Below, piece by piece: positions 43,552 to 55,527 of a DNA stretch of 64,000 nt. This stretch comes from Zea mays. Taxonomy: Eukaryota > Streptophyta > Magnoliopsida > Poales > Poaceae. Below the pieces are notes generated by a model, which saw nothing but the letters and a program-made list of their open reading frames with translations, ran no database searches and was not told where the DNA came from. Location of the stretch: NCBI RefSeq assembly GCF_902167145.1, contig NC_050104.1, forward strand, positions 1,860,001-1,924,000, read 5' to 3'. The first letter of the stretch is position 1. Each line of letters opens with the position of its first letter. Made by a program: the position numbers and the translations under genes.

Positions 43552-45299
43552 TGAGTTGTCACACCCGGTTTTGGAAGGTAAACCGAATGCGAACCATGTA
43601 CGTGGCAGGATCAGAAATTCACGTACATAGCGATTACATAAATTACTCATCATAGCACAATCCTTCGAATAACAATAAAGAGTAAGTAATAATATGAAAG
43701 ACTAGAGTCATTTACATAATATAATCAAAGTACACAGAATAGAAACGTAGCCAACGTAAATAAACCCACCACAGGCAGCTGACTGGGGGAGGTCGCTAGC
43801 CTAATCCTCAAAGTCGCCGAAGTCCTGGAACTCCTGGAGATCTGCCTCGACGCCTTCTTCTTTACCTGAGCATAGATTGCACCAAAGGCAACCTGATGTT
43901 TTGTGAAAGCAAGGGTGAGTACACATCAACGTACTCAGCAAATGTCCCGTTTGGCTGAAGTGGACTAGCTTTATGTGGGGTTAAGCTCAAGCAGTTGCTT
44001 TTAGTTGGTCAGATATTTATTATTAGTGGAAGCCAAGTTTTATCATATAACCAACCCGTGAATCACTTCCTCATCGAGGAACATCATTATCATCATCGAG
44101 CCCAAAACCATAAATAGAACCATTGTATCTCAGATCACCTGCATCTCTAATCAAAGAGGATCCCAAGGCTGCTCATAACCGTGAGCACGGCTGATATATC
44201 AGTTTCATTCTCTCTGCAGAGGTCGCACACTTTATCCATGAGCCGTGATTCCCTTTCTGCCCGAGGAGAGCTAATCCCCATTGACCACTACCTAGGTGGC
44301 CTGACAGGTTATCACTACGTAGCCTTTACAAAGAATCCCCTGGTGCATAGCTGCTTGTTAGGTTTCGCCAGTCGTACAAATGCAGTACACCTCCCCAAGG
44401 TGGGTGACTAACAAAACCAAATCGAATGAACCTCTGCACCCCAACCTTGGCAGAGCGAGCACTATGCCCCGGCCCCCATTGACGGCCCTCCGGCAAAGCC
44501 AACTATACCCCAGGTTCATCTAATTAATTAGCTAAGGGCGTCCCATTCCACCCTCATGGTTGCACTGTTGTCCCGGGTGGTCACTCCACGAACAGGTCCT
44601 TACGGAGAGGTACTCAGGGAAAATGGCCCGAGCCCCCTAAAATATCACAATATCCTCATCGGGATAACATCATCGTATCATAAATATTCACATCATGTTC
44701 ATTGATTAAAGTAAAGCAATAGCATGAAGCTAACCATAATAACCCAAAAGGTAATCAAGGACAAGATGGATACAAAGCTAGTCAATCCTTAGGTTTGAAT
44801 TAAGTAATGCGGGACAGTGAATTATAAGTGAATGGTACATAATGGGTCAGAGGACACTTGCCTTCATCAAATAGATGCTCAGGGTCTTCAACCTCATAGA
44901 ACTCAGAGAGCTTGATCACTTGGTCGCCGACGCTTGATCATCGGTCCCTCGGAGCGCGGAAACGAATCGCGATCTAATCACAACGCGAAGCGACGACAAA
45001 CAGGCACAAGCAACCAAACATATATATATATATGCATAAAAACATTACACCATACAAGATAAAATATTATAAAAACATGCAGCATAAAATAGAGTTCGAT
45101 TCTATGGTCACGCGAGGGAAAGAAACGCGACGGTCGAGGCTACAGTTGATGAGTTATCACGTTTACGTTAAACAATTATTAAATATAATGTTTAATTCGA
45201 CATTAACAAATACAAATGTTATACATCGGTCAGTTCGATTAATCTGCTACACTAACAAATGTCAGTTAGTTAAATAATTTAATTAAAACAAGGGATCCT

Positions 45300-46440
45300 A
45301 AGAGAGATGGATTTATGACGCGTGAAACAGCACGACAGCATGCAACCGACGCGCGGACCCACGCGACATAGCACGCTGATGACACACGAAAATAGCATGC
45401 GCGACGAGCGCGAACGCGCACGAACCAGCACGCGACTACGAGCCCATCACGCACGAACAACGCGTAGACAGCACGTGAACGACGCGCGAAGCAGCATGCC
45501 ACCGCGCGCGGAACAACACTCGCAACAGACGAGAATAACTGACCAGGTGACATGTTTATACTACACGAATGTTAAATAAATAGAAAGCAGTTGAATTAAT
45601 ATTATCCATGTTAATATTTATTACAAAAGTCCAAGATAGACACTACACCCTTTAATCTGATTGGAATATTAATCTAATAGAATTTTAGTCGAGCAATCCT
45701 TAAGTTAGCTATCTAAAATATGAAACCTGACAAATTAACGTTATTAACGTGAGTGTTCATAAGCGAAAGCAATTTATTATCATGAGAAGACGTCGTGCGA
45801 CCCGCGTCATCGACACGCGGGATATGTGCGAACGATACGCAGCAAGGCGAGCGACATGTGTAAGTGGCACACGCGACGCACGCAAACGACGTGTGACAAC
45901 GCGTGCGAACCGCACGCGTAACACGCGTGAACGACGCGTGACAACACGAGAATAACGCCTGATCTATACGCATGAACAACACGGCGACGGCGAGCGCCAC
46001 ACGTGCGAACAGCGCGTAGACAACACGTGACATGCGATTATCACCAGATTATAATTAGATGTACAAAACTATATTTCTAAGTTGATTTTTAGTTAATATA
46101 AATTATTTACGTAGAAAATTATTGATAAATTGAATTAACAATCAGTCAACGATTAACAAGATCTCATTACTAATTATGAACGATTAAAGCGAAATGATTA
46201 ACTAATGTGTGCGGATCGCGTGTGCGACGTAGCGCGAATGGACGGTGACGACGCGCACAGACCGCGCACGCAAAAGGCAACAACGACACGTGCGAACGAC
46301 ACGAATGCGAGCACGCGCAGGGGGTAGACGGGGGTAGGCGAACATCGTCTAGGGGGTAGACGGACGTTGTCGGGACCCTGACGACGCGCTGCGCGTACAC
46401 GAAACAACGCGCACAACAGCGCGCGACTGTCGAGAAACAA
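45300..46440. repeat. CpG-rich low-complexity patches in the solo LTR
   Basis: Three patches (about 45315-45545, 45785-46040, 46200-46440) are built of short words such as CACGCG, GACGCG and GCGAAC in irregular order, separated by AT-rich DNA. A pair of GGGGGTAGACG words lies at 46320-46365. Long frames on either strand there follow composition rather than genes. Confidence 0.6.
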
Positions 46441-47029
46441 TAACTGATATCACGTTAACACTAGGTCAGTATTGTATCTAAATATTTATGTTGTTATTAA
46501 TCATATTAACATATATTTATAAAACATAAATTAAACTATAACTTAGTTTTTTTATTAAATTTCCATTTTAATAATCGAAGATTAACAAATAATTAATTAA
46601 TTAAATGAAACATGTGTTACGATAAAGTAATATTTTTCATGTGTACACAATATCATTATGAAGCTAACGTATCTGGAACGACATAAAACGAGTTGTAACG
46701 AGTTTACGACGCAAGTTATATATATATTGGGTAACTAACCATTCGCGGCTAAACACGACTTGACATACGAATTTTACTCGACTGTGTCGTTTTCATTTGT
46801 TAACAAAATATTGAATACAACATTTAGGTTGGCATAATCACGATAACAGGTATTTACACACGTATAAAATTATCAATTAGATTCGATTGAATTTATATTT
46901 TAATAACAGACAACTAAACCACAAATTAATTATTTAATATGAACTACGTGACAAACCAATTCTATTAAAGCACACGAATCGCGACTCGCTCGAACGGCGA
47001 TGCGCGAACAGCACAGGCGAGTCGTGCGC

Positions 47030-47920
47030 GGGTTATGGCGTATGACATCACACACATGGGTAGACATGGTTTAGATGGGATTGACGGCTCACCTCGGCGC
47101 CGACAAGCACCCAAGCGACGTAGGCTCTCCTACGTAGCGACGACGATAGCACGACGGCAAGACAACATCGGCTGGGTGCAACAGCGCGCAAGGACTAGAC
47201 GTGGCCTGGCGGGGCGCGGCACGGCGGTGCTCGGCGAAGTGAGTGAGGGAGTGCGACAAGGCTCTAGCCCACGGCGCGGGCTGCAATGGCGTGTGGATGG
47301 CAAGGGAGCCACAGGGGCGCGGGCTGGGAGGCTCGCCTGGGCGCCGGCGGGCGTGCCACGCTGGCCGCCATGGCCGAGCCACACCGAGCTGCCGCACTGC
47401 TGCGGGCAAGTTGCACAAGGACGAGAGCTGGCCAAGCCGATCGGCTGCGCGGATTCGACACTCCTACACGCGGGGCTTGGGAATGGCGCAGCGGGTGTGC
47501 TTCAAGGGAAAAGGGCAAGAAAAGGGAGAGAGACAGAAGGTGGAGTAGAGGCGTTGGGCACATGGTTGTCGGGTCCCCGCGTCGTGGGAGCGACGGTTTG
47601 AAGGGGAGAGGAGTGGGGGCGCGTGGGCCCTGCGCGCAGCGGCTGAGCGAGCACATCGTGCGGCATGGGCGTGCGCGCTGTGCGCGGACGGGCGTGCATG
47701 CGCGAGCAGCGTCGGCGCTGCGGCGCTAGGTGGCTGCGCGCGTGACACGGCCAGGCGAGCGCGCGCAGCAGCGGCGCGCGAGGCTGTGGGGCTGCGGAAG
47801 CAGGCCGGGTGGGGAGGTGCGGTGCGGGCAAGGTGGCCAGGGAGGGGCGCTGGGCCGCGCGGCTGGGGGCACCGAGCTGGGCCGTAGAAAGGCCGGCTAG
47901 GGGCTGAGGGAGACTTTCCA
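47030..47920. other. GC-rich block of the solo LTR, no gene assigned
   Basis: About 0.9 kb of high-GC sequence with overlapping open frames of 100-190 codons on both strands and no recognisable domain. Being inside an LTR-bounded insertion, it is more likely promoter or leader sequence than protein-coding. Confidence 0.5.
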
Positions 47921-48226
47921 TTTTATTATTTTCTTCCTTTTTTTCTATTTCCTGATATCAAATTTATTTACAATAATGAGTTACATATTAAATTGATACA
48001 TACCAAAGCAAAACATCACACAAAAACAAATGTATTTCCGCTTGATGCATCTACCATTATATCCCTTAGGGTTTTATTAATAGCTATAAATGGAGTAAAA
48101 TTTCCTATTACTTGGAAATAAATAAATAGAGGAGCAAAAAGAAAGAGGAACAAGAAAGTAACACCTGAATTTGGTAAATATTAGAAAAGAAATTTTATAC
48201 CCCCAAATTTAGGGTGTTACATGAGT

Positions 48227-49073
48227 ATGGCGGTGTCCTCTCATGAATAATACTATGTTCCACACAAAAATCAGAAAAATCACCTGAGAAATATTCTCCA
48301 CCACGATCAGACCTTAACCATTTAATTTTTCTCTCGAGTTGATTTTCCACTTCAGCTTTGTAGGTCTTAAAATAATGCAAAGCTTCGTCTTTTGACTTTA
48401 AGAGATACACATAACAAAATCTAGTAGAATCATCGATAAAAGTAATAAAATATCGTTTGCCTCCCTTAGTCAATATTCCGTTCATCTCACATAAATCGGA
48501 ATGTATTAAGTCTAGTGGTGCCAAGTTCCTCGCCTCCGCAGCCTTATGAGGCTTGCGAGGTTGCTTAGATTGCACGCACACCTGGCACTTAGAACCTTTG
48601 ACTAAATCAAATTTAGGGATTAAATTTAAATTTACTAACCGCGACACAACCAAAATTGATGTGACAAAGTCGTGATGCCAAATATACAACTCGTTCGAAA
48701 TCACATTGTTCACAAACTTATTACAAACATCATGCAAAGATAAGTTGAACAAGCCTCCACTGTCATAGCCTTTTGCAACAAATGTCCCATACTTTGACAG
48801 TATACATTTATTGGACTTGAACACAAGTTTATAGCCATCTCGACATAACAATGAGCCACTAACAAGATTCTTTTTGATGGAGGGGACATGCTGCACGTTC
48901 TTCAATAGCACCGTCTTTCCCGAAGTAAACTTCGTAATGACTATACCCACACCGAGAACACGTGCATGTAATCTGTTCCCCATCAGCAAGGCTCTAGCCC
49001 CTTTGCACTGATAAGAAGAAAACAAAGAAATATCAGCACACACATGAATGTTAGCACCAGTGTCAGCCACCAC
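48227..49073 (-). pseudogene. Copia protease and integrase first half
   Basis: Starts with the protease motif V-A-D-T-G-A-N-I-H-V (about 49070). A pre-integrase zinc region follows (W-H-H-D-F near 48690 and C-Q-V-C-V near 48600), then the core with D in H-S-D-L-C-E-M-N-G (about 48500), F-I-D-D-S-T-R-F, and D in S-D-R-G-G-E-Y-F (about 48300). It stops at T-P-P-Y-S where the solo LTR begins, so the third catalytic residue (Glu) lies 4.7 kb away at about 43530. Confidence 0.88.
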
Positions 49074-49960
49074 TCATGGGATTGACACATTGAAAGAACG
49101 GTAGGTAAAAGATTACCATACCCCGATGTTCCTTCTGCGGTCTCTCTAACAACCATGTTTGATGTTTTCTTCTCTTGAGCTAGTTTTTTCTCTTGCTTAA
49201 ATTTGCGATATGGACACGCGCTTGCCCAGTGATCAGTACTCCCGCAAACAAAGCAACCAACTCCTTTGTTCTTCTTTTTAAACGAGGCTGCCTGCTTGGG
49301 TTTCGTGGCATTTTGTTGTTTTTTCTTCCTTTTATTATTATGTGACGCAATGGAGTTCTTCCTTTGTACCATATTGGCACTAGAAGTCTCAACTCCTTTT
49401 CCACGGGTGTCTTTTGCTCTCGCCCTCTCCTCAACATCAAGAGACCCAATAGGATCAGTCACGCTAAACTCTTGTCTCTTATGTTTTAGAGTGGTAGCAA
49501 AATCCATCCAAGAAGGTGGCAGCTTAGCGATAATACCGCCAGCCACGAACTTGTCAGGCAAGACACATGAGAACTGTTCGAGTTCCTTAGCCAGTGCCTG
49601 TATTTCATGAGCCTGTTCAACTACAGTACGGTTCTCAATCATCTTGTAGTCAAACAACTGCTTCATGATGTACAGCTCTCTACCAGCATCAGAAACACCA
49701 AACTTCTCATCTAATGCATCCCATAACTCTTTTGCAGATGTGCACGTTAGATAAGAATCAACATACTTGTTGGCAAGAGCGCCAATCATGGCGCCTCGAA
49801 ACAGGTTATCGACAACGTCGAACATTCTCTCCTCAGGAGTGAACTGTTCGGGTTTCCCCTGTGCGGCGTGATAGCAGTTTATTGCAGTCAACCATAGTAT
49901 CATCTTATTACGCTACCTCTTGTAAAATGTCCCATCAAAAGGTTCACGCAGCAGCAAAAC
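49074..49960 (-). pseudogene. Copia gag
   Basis: Minus-strand frame with L-W-L-T-A-I-N near 49895, a retrotransposon gag body (A-K-E-L-W-D-A-L, L-P-P-S-W), a Lys-rich linker and a CCHC knuckle C-F-V-C-G-S-T-D-H-W-A-S-A-C (about 49250-49210). It extends upstream past TAA to P-F-D-G-T-F-Y near 49935. It joins the protease only by a frame change near 49080. Confidence 0.85.
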
Positions 49961-49984
49961 CACTAACAGAAAAATGCCTAAAAT

Positions 49985-50041
49985 AAGGTCCACATTGACT
50001 ATTATTGAATATTAATATAGGCCAGATCCACATTAATTCAA
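49985..50041 (-). repeat. Remnant of the copia 5' LTR
   Basis: About 55 bp (CACATTGACTATTATTGAAT onward) match 40806-40861, the start of the 3' LTR, with few differences. The rest of the 5' LTR and the leader up to gag are missing. Confidence 0.7.
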
Positions 50042-50125
50042 CGTATAATTTCCATGTATGTCTATATTCATTATTATTTGATTTGGATGAATGTAGATAG
50101 AAAAAAGTGGGTAGAAACAATTATA

Positions 50126-50425
50126 CTCTCTCGGTGTCCTATTAGTTGTGGTTTTAGATAAGATTCGATTCAAACTTATAAAATTTTGGCTATAAATGAC
50201 TATTTTGTTATTTAGTTTTGAAACCTAATATTTATGTGCACCAATTTATCTTAAAAAAGTACTTTTACAAAAGTATAAATTTATTAAAAGCTTATTTATA
50301 TTTTAACAAAAAAATATTGCTCAAAATTATATTTTGGAGATCGTGTTATTAGAATGAAATTCAATTCCAAGGATCCAAACGGTGCGTAATAAAAAATCTG
50401 AGAGAGTACTTTAGGACGGAGGGAG
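50126..50425. mobile_element. Stowaway-like MITE, 300 bp
   Basis: Starts CTCTCTCGGTGTCCTATTAG and ends TAGGACGGAGGGAG, inverted and close to the CTCCCTCCGT consensus. TA on both sides (50124-50125, 50426-50427). No coding sequence. Confidence 0.75.
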
Positions 50426-50859
50426 TAGAGTCCACCGCATTGATTGGGGGCGGTCGCGGATATCTGTTCAACTGATTTAATTAACTACTTGCACATACAG
50501 CAACGCGGCCCATGCATGATGGATAAACCAGGCATATATAGACGCCAGCTGTGTACGACGACGATGTCTTCCTTTCGGTTCCCTTTGGTTTTTGCAATTG
50601 CAGCTCGATCGATCTGAACGAAGTGTGATCCGATGCAGCACAGCACGCTGTGGAATCCCCTGGCGAATCGCTTCAAAGCGACAATGTGACACGTCTATGT
50701 GTGCTTTCTCTTATAATAACTTGCGAGTGCAGTTTTTAAATTGCTTCAAAAACATGCAGTATATGATTTGTTTGCAGTTGCATACAGAACTGGTTTATAT
50801 ATTCATTTATTACTCCATTTCACCGTGTTCTCATGTACGTGTGCATAAGCTACACTTAC

Positions 50860-51125
50860 TACTACAAGAAATCTCTTAATCAATGACAGATAAAATTTGT
50901 CATGGATTAGCAAAAAAAACCGTCACAAAGCCATGATTGTGATGAATTTTGATACTCTCAAGCGCTCTCTTCTAATGTGGGTCACAAAATTTGTCATGGA
51001 TTAGAAAAAAAGTCACAAAACCATATTTGTGACGTTTTCTAATTATGTCACCTAGAATTTGTCATGGATTAAAGGATTCATCAGCAAAAAAACGAGCCAT
51101 GTACGAAATTCTCACAAAATCAAAA
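50860..51125. mobile_element. CACTA-like terminal fragment
   Basis: TACTACAAGAAATCTC at 50860 resembles a CACTACAAGAAA terminus with the first base changed. It is followed by at least three copies of TTTGTCATGGATTA (about 50898, 50989, 51058) and TCACAAA words, as in subterminal repeats. No opposite end was seen. Confidence 0.5.
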
Positions 51126-51196
51126 TTATTATTATTATTGCAAGGCCTTGATCAAGTGTGTGATTATCACACGATACTTGTGATATTTTTATAATA

Positions 51197-51222
51197 CTAG
51201 GTGAGTGCCCGTGCGTTGCAAC
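51197..51222 (-). other. Helitron 3' terminus and hairpin
   Basis: The minus strand has CCGT-TGCAACGC-ACGG, a short hairpin, about ten bases before CTAG, then host T. This is the standard Helitron termination signal. Confidence 0.75.
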
Positions 51223-52066
51223 GGAAACATATAATACTATGATATTTTATGTACAAATGTCCACTACATTGCAACCATCAGTATCATACAGACTTCTATA
51301 TATAACTAATACAATATCCGTGTGTTGCGACGACACATAAATTATTTGAGAGGGACCTGCTATGACTCGTACGGGTCAAGAGCTATAGTTGTTGCTAGGC
51401 ACCGGTAAGGCGGCGAACGATTAAGCAATCGAGTGCATAAGCACAATTAAAAAAGGTGATACCATTGTGAAAGTTGCGATGTGGTAAATAAATAACAATG
51501 TATTCATTCAATATTAGAATCCTAGCATTCACCTCGAGAGAATTTATAGACTTGTCGAGAGACATCGCCCATAAGGACCAAACAATTGACCAAGTCAAAA
51601 ACTATGTACAGCTTTACTTTCAAATAAATTCCAACGCACTATGTACAACTTTGCAGCGTGAATGAATTTCACCCGTTTTAATAATTAGTGTAATCTATCT
51701 ATAAACAAATACACGTGGGATTTTTCTGACAGATCAAACAACAATGAACACGAGCAACCCATGAGGGCGTGACTCGACGAAGCAGAGAACTCACTACGTT
51801 TTAGCGACGGAAGAGAACGACGATCGTCACAAGCAGCGTGATGATCGTGGATGGGTGTCAGCTTTACTCTTTGAGGTGTTTATTTAAAAAGAGTTGTTCT
51901 ACAATCTGAAAAAGAACAAAAACAAGTATTAAATACAAAAACATTTATTTAAAGATACTATTTATGTAAGAACCAAAACAACAAAGCATCTTTCCATACG
52001 ACAATCCAATACTTGTCACATTATCAGGGGGCAGCATATAGTGCTATAATGTTCAAACGAGAATAC

Positions 52067-52160
52067 CTGAAGACAGCCAACCATCAGTATATTTGTCAGT
52101 CAAACTGTACTGATCATTGCAGACTTTGACCATGTGTCCGTCCAGAACCTTTTCCAAACC
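52067..52160 (-). pseudogene. Unidentified exon near the Helitron 3' end
   Basis: 94 bp bounded by a good acceptor (TGCTTCCAG at 52161-52169) and donor (CTTCAG|GTATTC). It is open in a frame containing V-L-D-G-H-M-V-K-V-C-N-D-Q-Y-S. It reads like real coding sequence but I do not recognise the family. It lies downstream of the polymerase eta exons in the same orientation, so a chimeric transcript is possible. Confidence 0.35.
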
Positions 52161-52614
52161 CTGGAAGCACAAAAATAACCCAATTTAGCAATCACGGGCA
52201 TCCCATTGATATAAAAGTATTGTCACAAAAGCAATGGAATGACATAAGAACAATACAAAAGCAACAGAAAGGTTCTCATCTGATGATAATGTTGCTCCAA
52301 AAATATTTTCAGTACAGAATTTTTCTGTTCCGATTACTTACCATTACACACCATGCTTATATAGTAGTAGGGAGATATATTATATGGTCAAACCTGAAAT
52401 GGTTTCAGCAGCAAAAATCCTAAAGCATGTTATGGTAAGAAAAATAAAAACAAAATAGTTCCTGAAGCAAGAACTGACAACCTACCTAATGTGCAACTTT
52501 CTGCCCTGGAGAACATACATTACATTCATATGGCCAGATTTGATAATATCGAAGAAGCCAAGTAATCAAGGTAAACCAAATAATAACACATTAATAAAGC
52601 ATGAACATAATTAC

Positions 52615-54035
52615 CCAGTATTTACTCCATACTGCTCTTGTAATTTTTCCTCTGTAAAACTTAGGAGATCACCAATTGTCTCAACCCCAAGATCATCCTG
52701 CAAGGAACTTCCAAGCTTACCACCAAGTTGTTTCCTGAACAATATGGTTATTCTCACTATTCAGTTTCACATGCAGAGTTCCAACTAAAGCACAATGTTC
52801 TATGATCTAATAGTGACACAAAGTCTCAAAAACTTTTCCCAGGAAAGCAAGAACCATAAAGGACAGAGGCATCTTGTTAGAGGTAGATCATTACATCTTT
52901 TTCACAGGTAGTGATGCTAGTAAGTCTTGAACTGATGAAGAAGGGACAACTGTTTGCTGAGCAGGCTTGTACATTCCACTGACAAGTTTAGCTAACATCT
53001 GCACAGTATAAGAACAATGAGTGGAAAACTAAGATAGCAAGAGAAAGGAATAAAGGAATGCAGAAAACAGAAAAACAGGAACCTTAGCTGATTTCCTGAG
53101 CACAACAAAACTAACACGATAATAACCATGGGCTACTGAACATTTTTGTCAACAGAAAGAAAAGCATCTACTCACTATTACGACTCATTATAAACCTTAT
53201 TGTGAGCAATCCCAGCAGAGCATGTGAATTGGGTTTCCTCCAGAACTTTGACTCGTAACTGTGCAACAATTATAGCTCCACATGCCAGTAACTTGTCCTG
53301 GTAATCAGCTTCTGATTGACAAAGCATGCCCTCACATTCTTTTCCTTCTCGCTGGCATTCTGAATATATCATGGCCTATGACCATGCTACATCAAATAGC
53401 AGAGCAGTAACAAATCTAACTGTGAGAGCGTTCTTACAGCCGGAAGGCCCAAGATATTTGACTTTGTCGCCTCCATAAAAATCCCCTCTGGTGAATCTAG
53501 GGGAGCTTGTAAGAGCATTTCCTTTGCTGCATCAGTAAGGTCAAGATAAACTTCGTCGATGGATGCCCGCTCGCACTTCCCTTTGCTTGCAAGGATTGCA
53601 ACAACCTGAAAGTTCAGGTGCAAAATATAGACTTATTGTTCTATAATAATATGCCATGTAAGTCCTGCGCAATTATAACTTGTAGTAAATTAGTCAGCGA
53701 TGGTGAACCAACCTCAACACCAGCACTTCTGTAAAGATTAAGGTTAGCCTTGCCACGCGCCACTGGGACCTGAACAAGATTAATACCAGGACAGACCCTC
53801 TTGGCCTCATCTCCGCGCATGGACCTGAATAAGCACAACCATTTCGTCAGAAGTTACGACCTAAGCAAATTCCAATTAGACGGGACTGTTGACGAAGAAA
53901 TGAAGGGCACTCGCCTCTTCACACCAAATCCACGAGCCTCGTAGCTGACGGCAATCAAGCCGCCGCCTTTCCAGCCATTGTACTGCACCACGACGGTTGG
54001 TTGTCCCCTGAGCGCCGAGTTCCTCCGCTGCTCGA
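52615..54035 (-). pseudogene. POLH: DNA polymerase eta fragment, six exons captured by the Helitron
   Basis: Exons (minus): 53915-54035, 53713-53824, 53438-53605, 53196-53359, 52895-52998, 52615-52734. Residues match the plant Y-family polymerase eta catalytic region: E-Q-R-R-N, V-V-Q-Y-N-G-W-K-G-G-G-L-I-A-V-S-Y-E-A-R, M-R-G-D-E-A-K, the metal-binding S-I-D-E-V-Y-L-D-L-T near 53560, then S-A-G-I-A-H-N-K and the thumb segments K-Q-L-G-G-K and E-T-I-G-D-L. The first exon, with the start and the first catalytic Asp, and all exons after the thumb are absent. One base is missing in exon 53196-53359 near 53325 (GCATG-CTTTGT), shifting the frame. The first intron has a GC donor. Not a functional polymerase. 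Confidence 0.88.
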
Positions 54036-54469
54036 CTGCAGTAAAGCAGATGATCAAACTGAAAAGCACCAAAAGGAGGGTAGTTAAAAGTAATAGTGAT
54101 GTTTTTTGGCTAGGATATGGTCAAAAAAAACAGCATGAATTTCAGGGTCAGCCACATCACTGTTGTCATATAGGGATGAGGTACATATGGAGTTCTTTTG
54201 TGTGGGCATGTGTTTAATAAAATATCATCTCTCTGGTGGTGTTTTCTTTTGGAGCTCATTAAGATATGTCTTCTGCTCTTTGTGAGCCCAGGAAAAAACA
54301 ATTAAATATAGAGTAAAATTCAATGGAAATGCCTGACCAGTGTGAGAAATGTCAGCTCCTACTTTCTCTCTGGTATTCTCAAGGCATTTGTGTTAGAGGC
54401 TTCAGTTAGTAGCAGTTTCAGTTAGTAGTGGCTAAGAGTAGCAGTTTCAAAAAAGGAGGGATTATACAC

Positions 54470-54526
54470 CAGATTGAAATGAGCTTGCTCAAATGAAGAC
54501 CTGGCACCGTGAAGCTCCTGATTGAG
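54470..54526 (-). pseudogene. Possible ArfGAP (AGD-type) BAR-domain exon
   Basis: 57 bp, exactly 19 codons, between an acceptor (TATCTTTTAG) and a donor (CTG|GTGTAT). The product includes A-R-S-S-F-E-Q-A-H-F-N-L, which resembles the BAR helix of plant ACAP-type ArfGAPs (A-R-x-x-F-E-Q-A-R-F-N-L). Identification rests on this short match only. Confidence 0.38.
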
Positions 54527-54559
54527 CTAAAAGATAAAAAGGGTTATGAAGTCGTCGCC

Positions 54560-54717
54560 TTCGGATTAAAGGATCTGGGCAGTTTTCTTCCCTTCTAATT
54601 CAAGGATTTGGGCTTGTTTCTTCCCTTCTGATTCAAGGACTTGGGCACATATTCTCCTTTCTACTTCAGCCTGCATCTCCATAGCCTGCCTAATCCCTGT
54701 TGGAGGAGTTATGTCCC
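54560..54717 (-). pseudogene. Stomatin-like (SPFH/band 7) gene fragment
   Basis: Begins after an acceptor (GGCAATGCAG). Encodes D-I-T-P-P-T-G-I-R-Q-A-M-E-M-Q-A-E-V-E-R-R then A-Q-V-L-E-S-E-G-K-K with two further Q-I-L-E-x-E-G-K-K repeats. This is the helical tail that follows the SPFH domain in plant mitochondrial stomatin-like proteins. TAA at 54566-54568 interrupts it. Captured in the same orientation as the polymerase eta piece. Confidence 0.6.
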
Positions 54718-55527
54718 CTGCATTGCCAAAATAAAAAATAAATAAAAAACATTAGAAGCAAACCATATATTATAACTCAAATTATTAAACACGAAAAAGC
54801 AACACATTGATCTCATAGTGGATACACTTCATGCCCAATCTGTGGCTGCCATTGATGGCACTCCTTTTTATCTCTGCAGATGTGTGTTCACAACCTGAAA
54901 GAAAACATGTTATGTAGTGACACAAACATGCAAAGCATAGAGTTTGAGAGATTGAACCATCAACCAACATAATTCACACATCCAATTTAGTGTGTCCTAT
55001 TGACAACGCATGGTGCTTTTTATAATGTCCCCATTTCCCTATTATTTATGCCATTTGGGAGTTGATATTTGTTAATACATACAAAACCAATTACGACACT
55101 ACCTATATGTGTGTGCCAAGTTTCCTAAATCATGCAAAACCAAGATAAATCAGCTACAACTACTATTGGTGCAACCTTTCAACTGTGCTGTTACAGCTTT
55201 CTTGAAGCCATCTAATGTGGTAACCTTGATATACATAGACTTTTACAGTATGGACAAATAAACATAAACTAAAGAGCTCAGATGCTAGGCAACTATAGAA
55301 CACCGTCTAAACGACGCTATTATGTGCAAGCACGCTATGTGTGAAATAGATGGAGTAATTTTCTTTAGCTTCTACTAAACTCTGTCATGCTCTCGGATCA
55401 CTTTTAGTTTTAGAGAAGAGAGTACAAACATGCCATATAGGGATTTTCTTTAGCAGTCGCCAATCAGTTATGTACGTACTTCATGAACACACCATTTTCT
55501 AGCAAATCCTTTATCTCACAAAACCCT

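Larger units (their letters stand above)
43557..48221 (-). mobile_element. Solo LTR (4.67 kb), probably Ty3/gypsy or LARD-like
   Basis: Plus-strand ends TGTCACACCC and GGGTGTTACA are inverted and give TG...CA borders. TGAGT flanks both sides (43552-43556, 48222-48226). There is no primer site, no second LTR and no retroelement protein. On the minus strand it starts TGTAACACCCTAAATTTGG and ends AAAACCGGGTGTGACA, a style I associate with long LTRs of grass gypsy elements; that link is from memory. Recombination between two LTRs would leave exactly this. Confidence 0.72.
40450..50041 (-). mobile_element. Ty1/copia retrotransposon, split by a solo LTR and 5'-truncated
   Basis: Minus strand order: gag (49960-49080), protease and integrase first half (49073-48227), [solo LTR 43557-48221], integrase second half, RT and RNase H (43551-41401), polypurine tract, 3' LTR from 40861 leftwards. 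Protease-integrase-RT order defines copia. Frames carry several stops and shifts. The far end of the 3' LTR (about 40450) is my estimate. A 55-bp piece matching the start of the 3' LTR remains at 49985-50041. Confidence 0.82.

Noticed and set aside
47035..47921. Several 100-190 codon frames on both strands
   Set aside because: They overlap in all frames of a GC-rich block inside an LTR-bounded insertion, with no domain and no splice logic. Composition explains them.
52615..54035. Functional DNA polymerase eta gene
   Set aside because: First exon and all exons after the thumb are missing, one exon has a frameshift, and the whole piece lies between Helitron ends.
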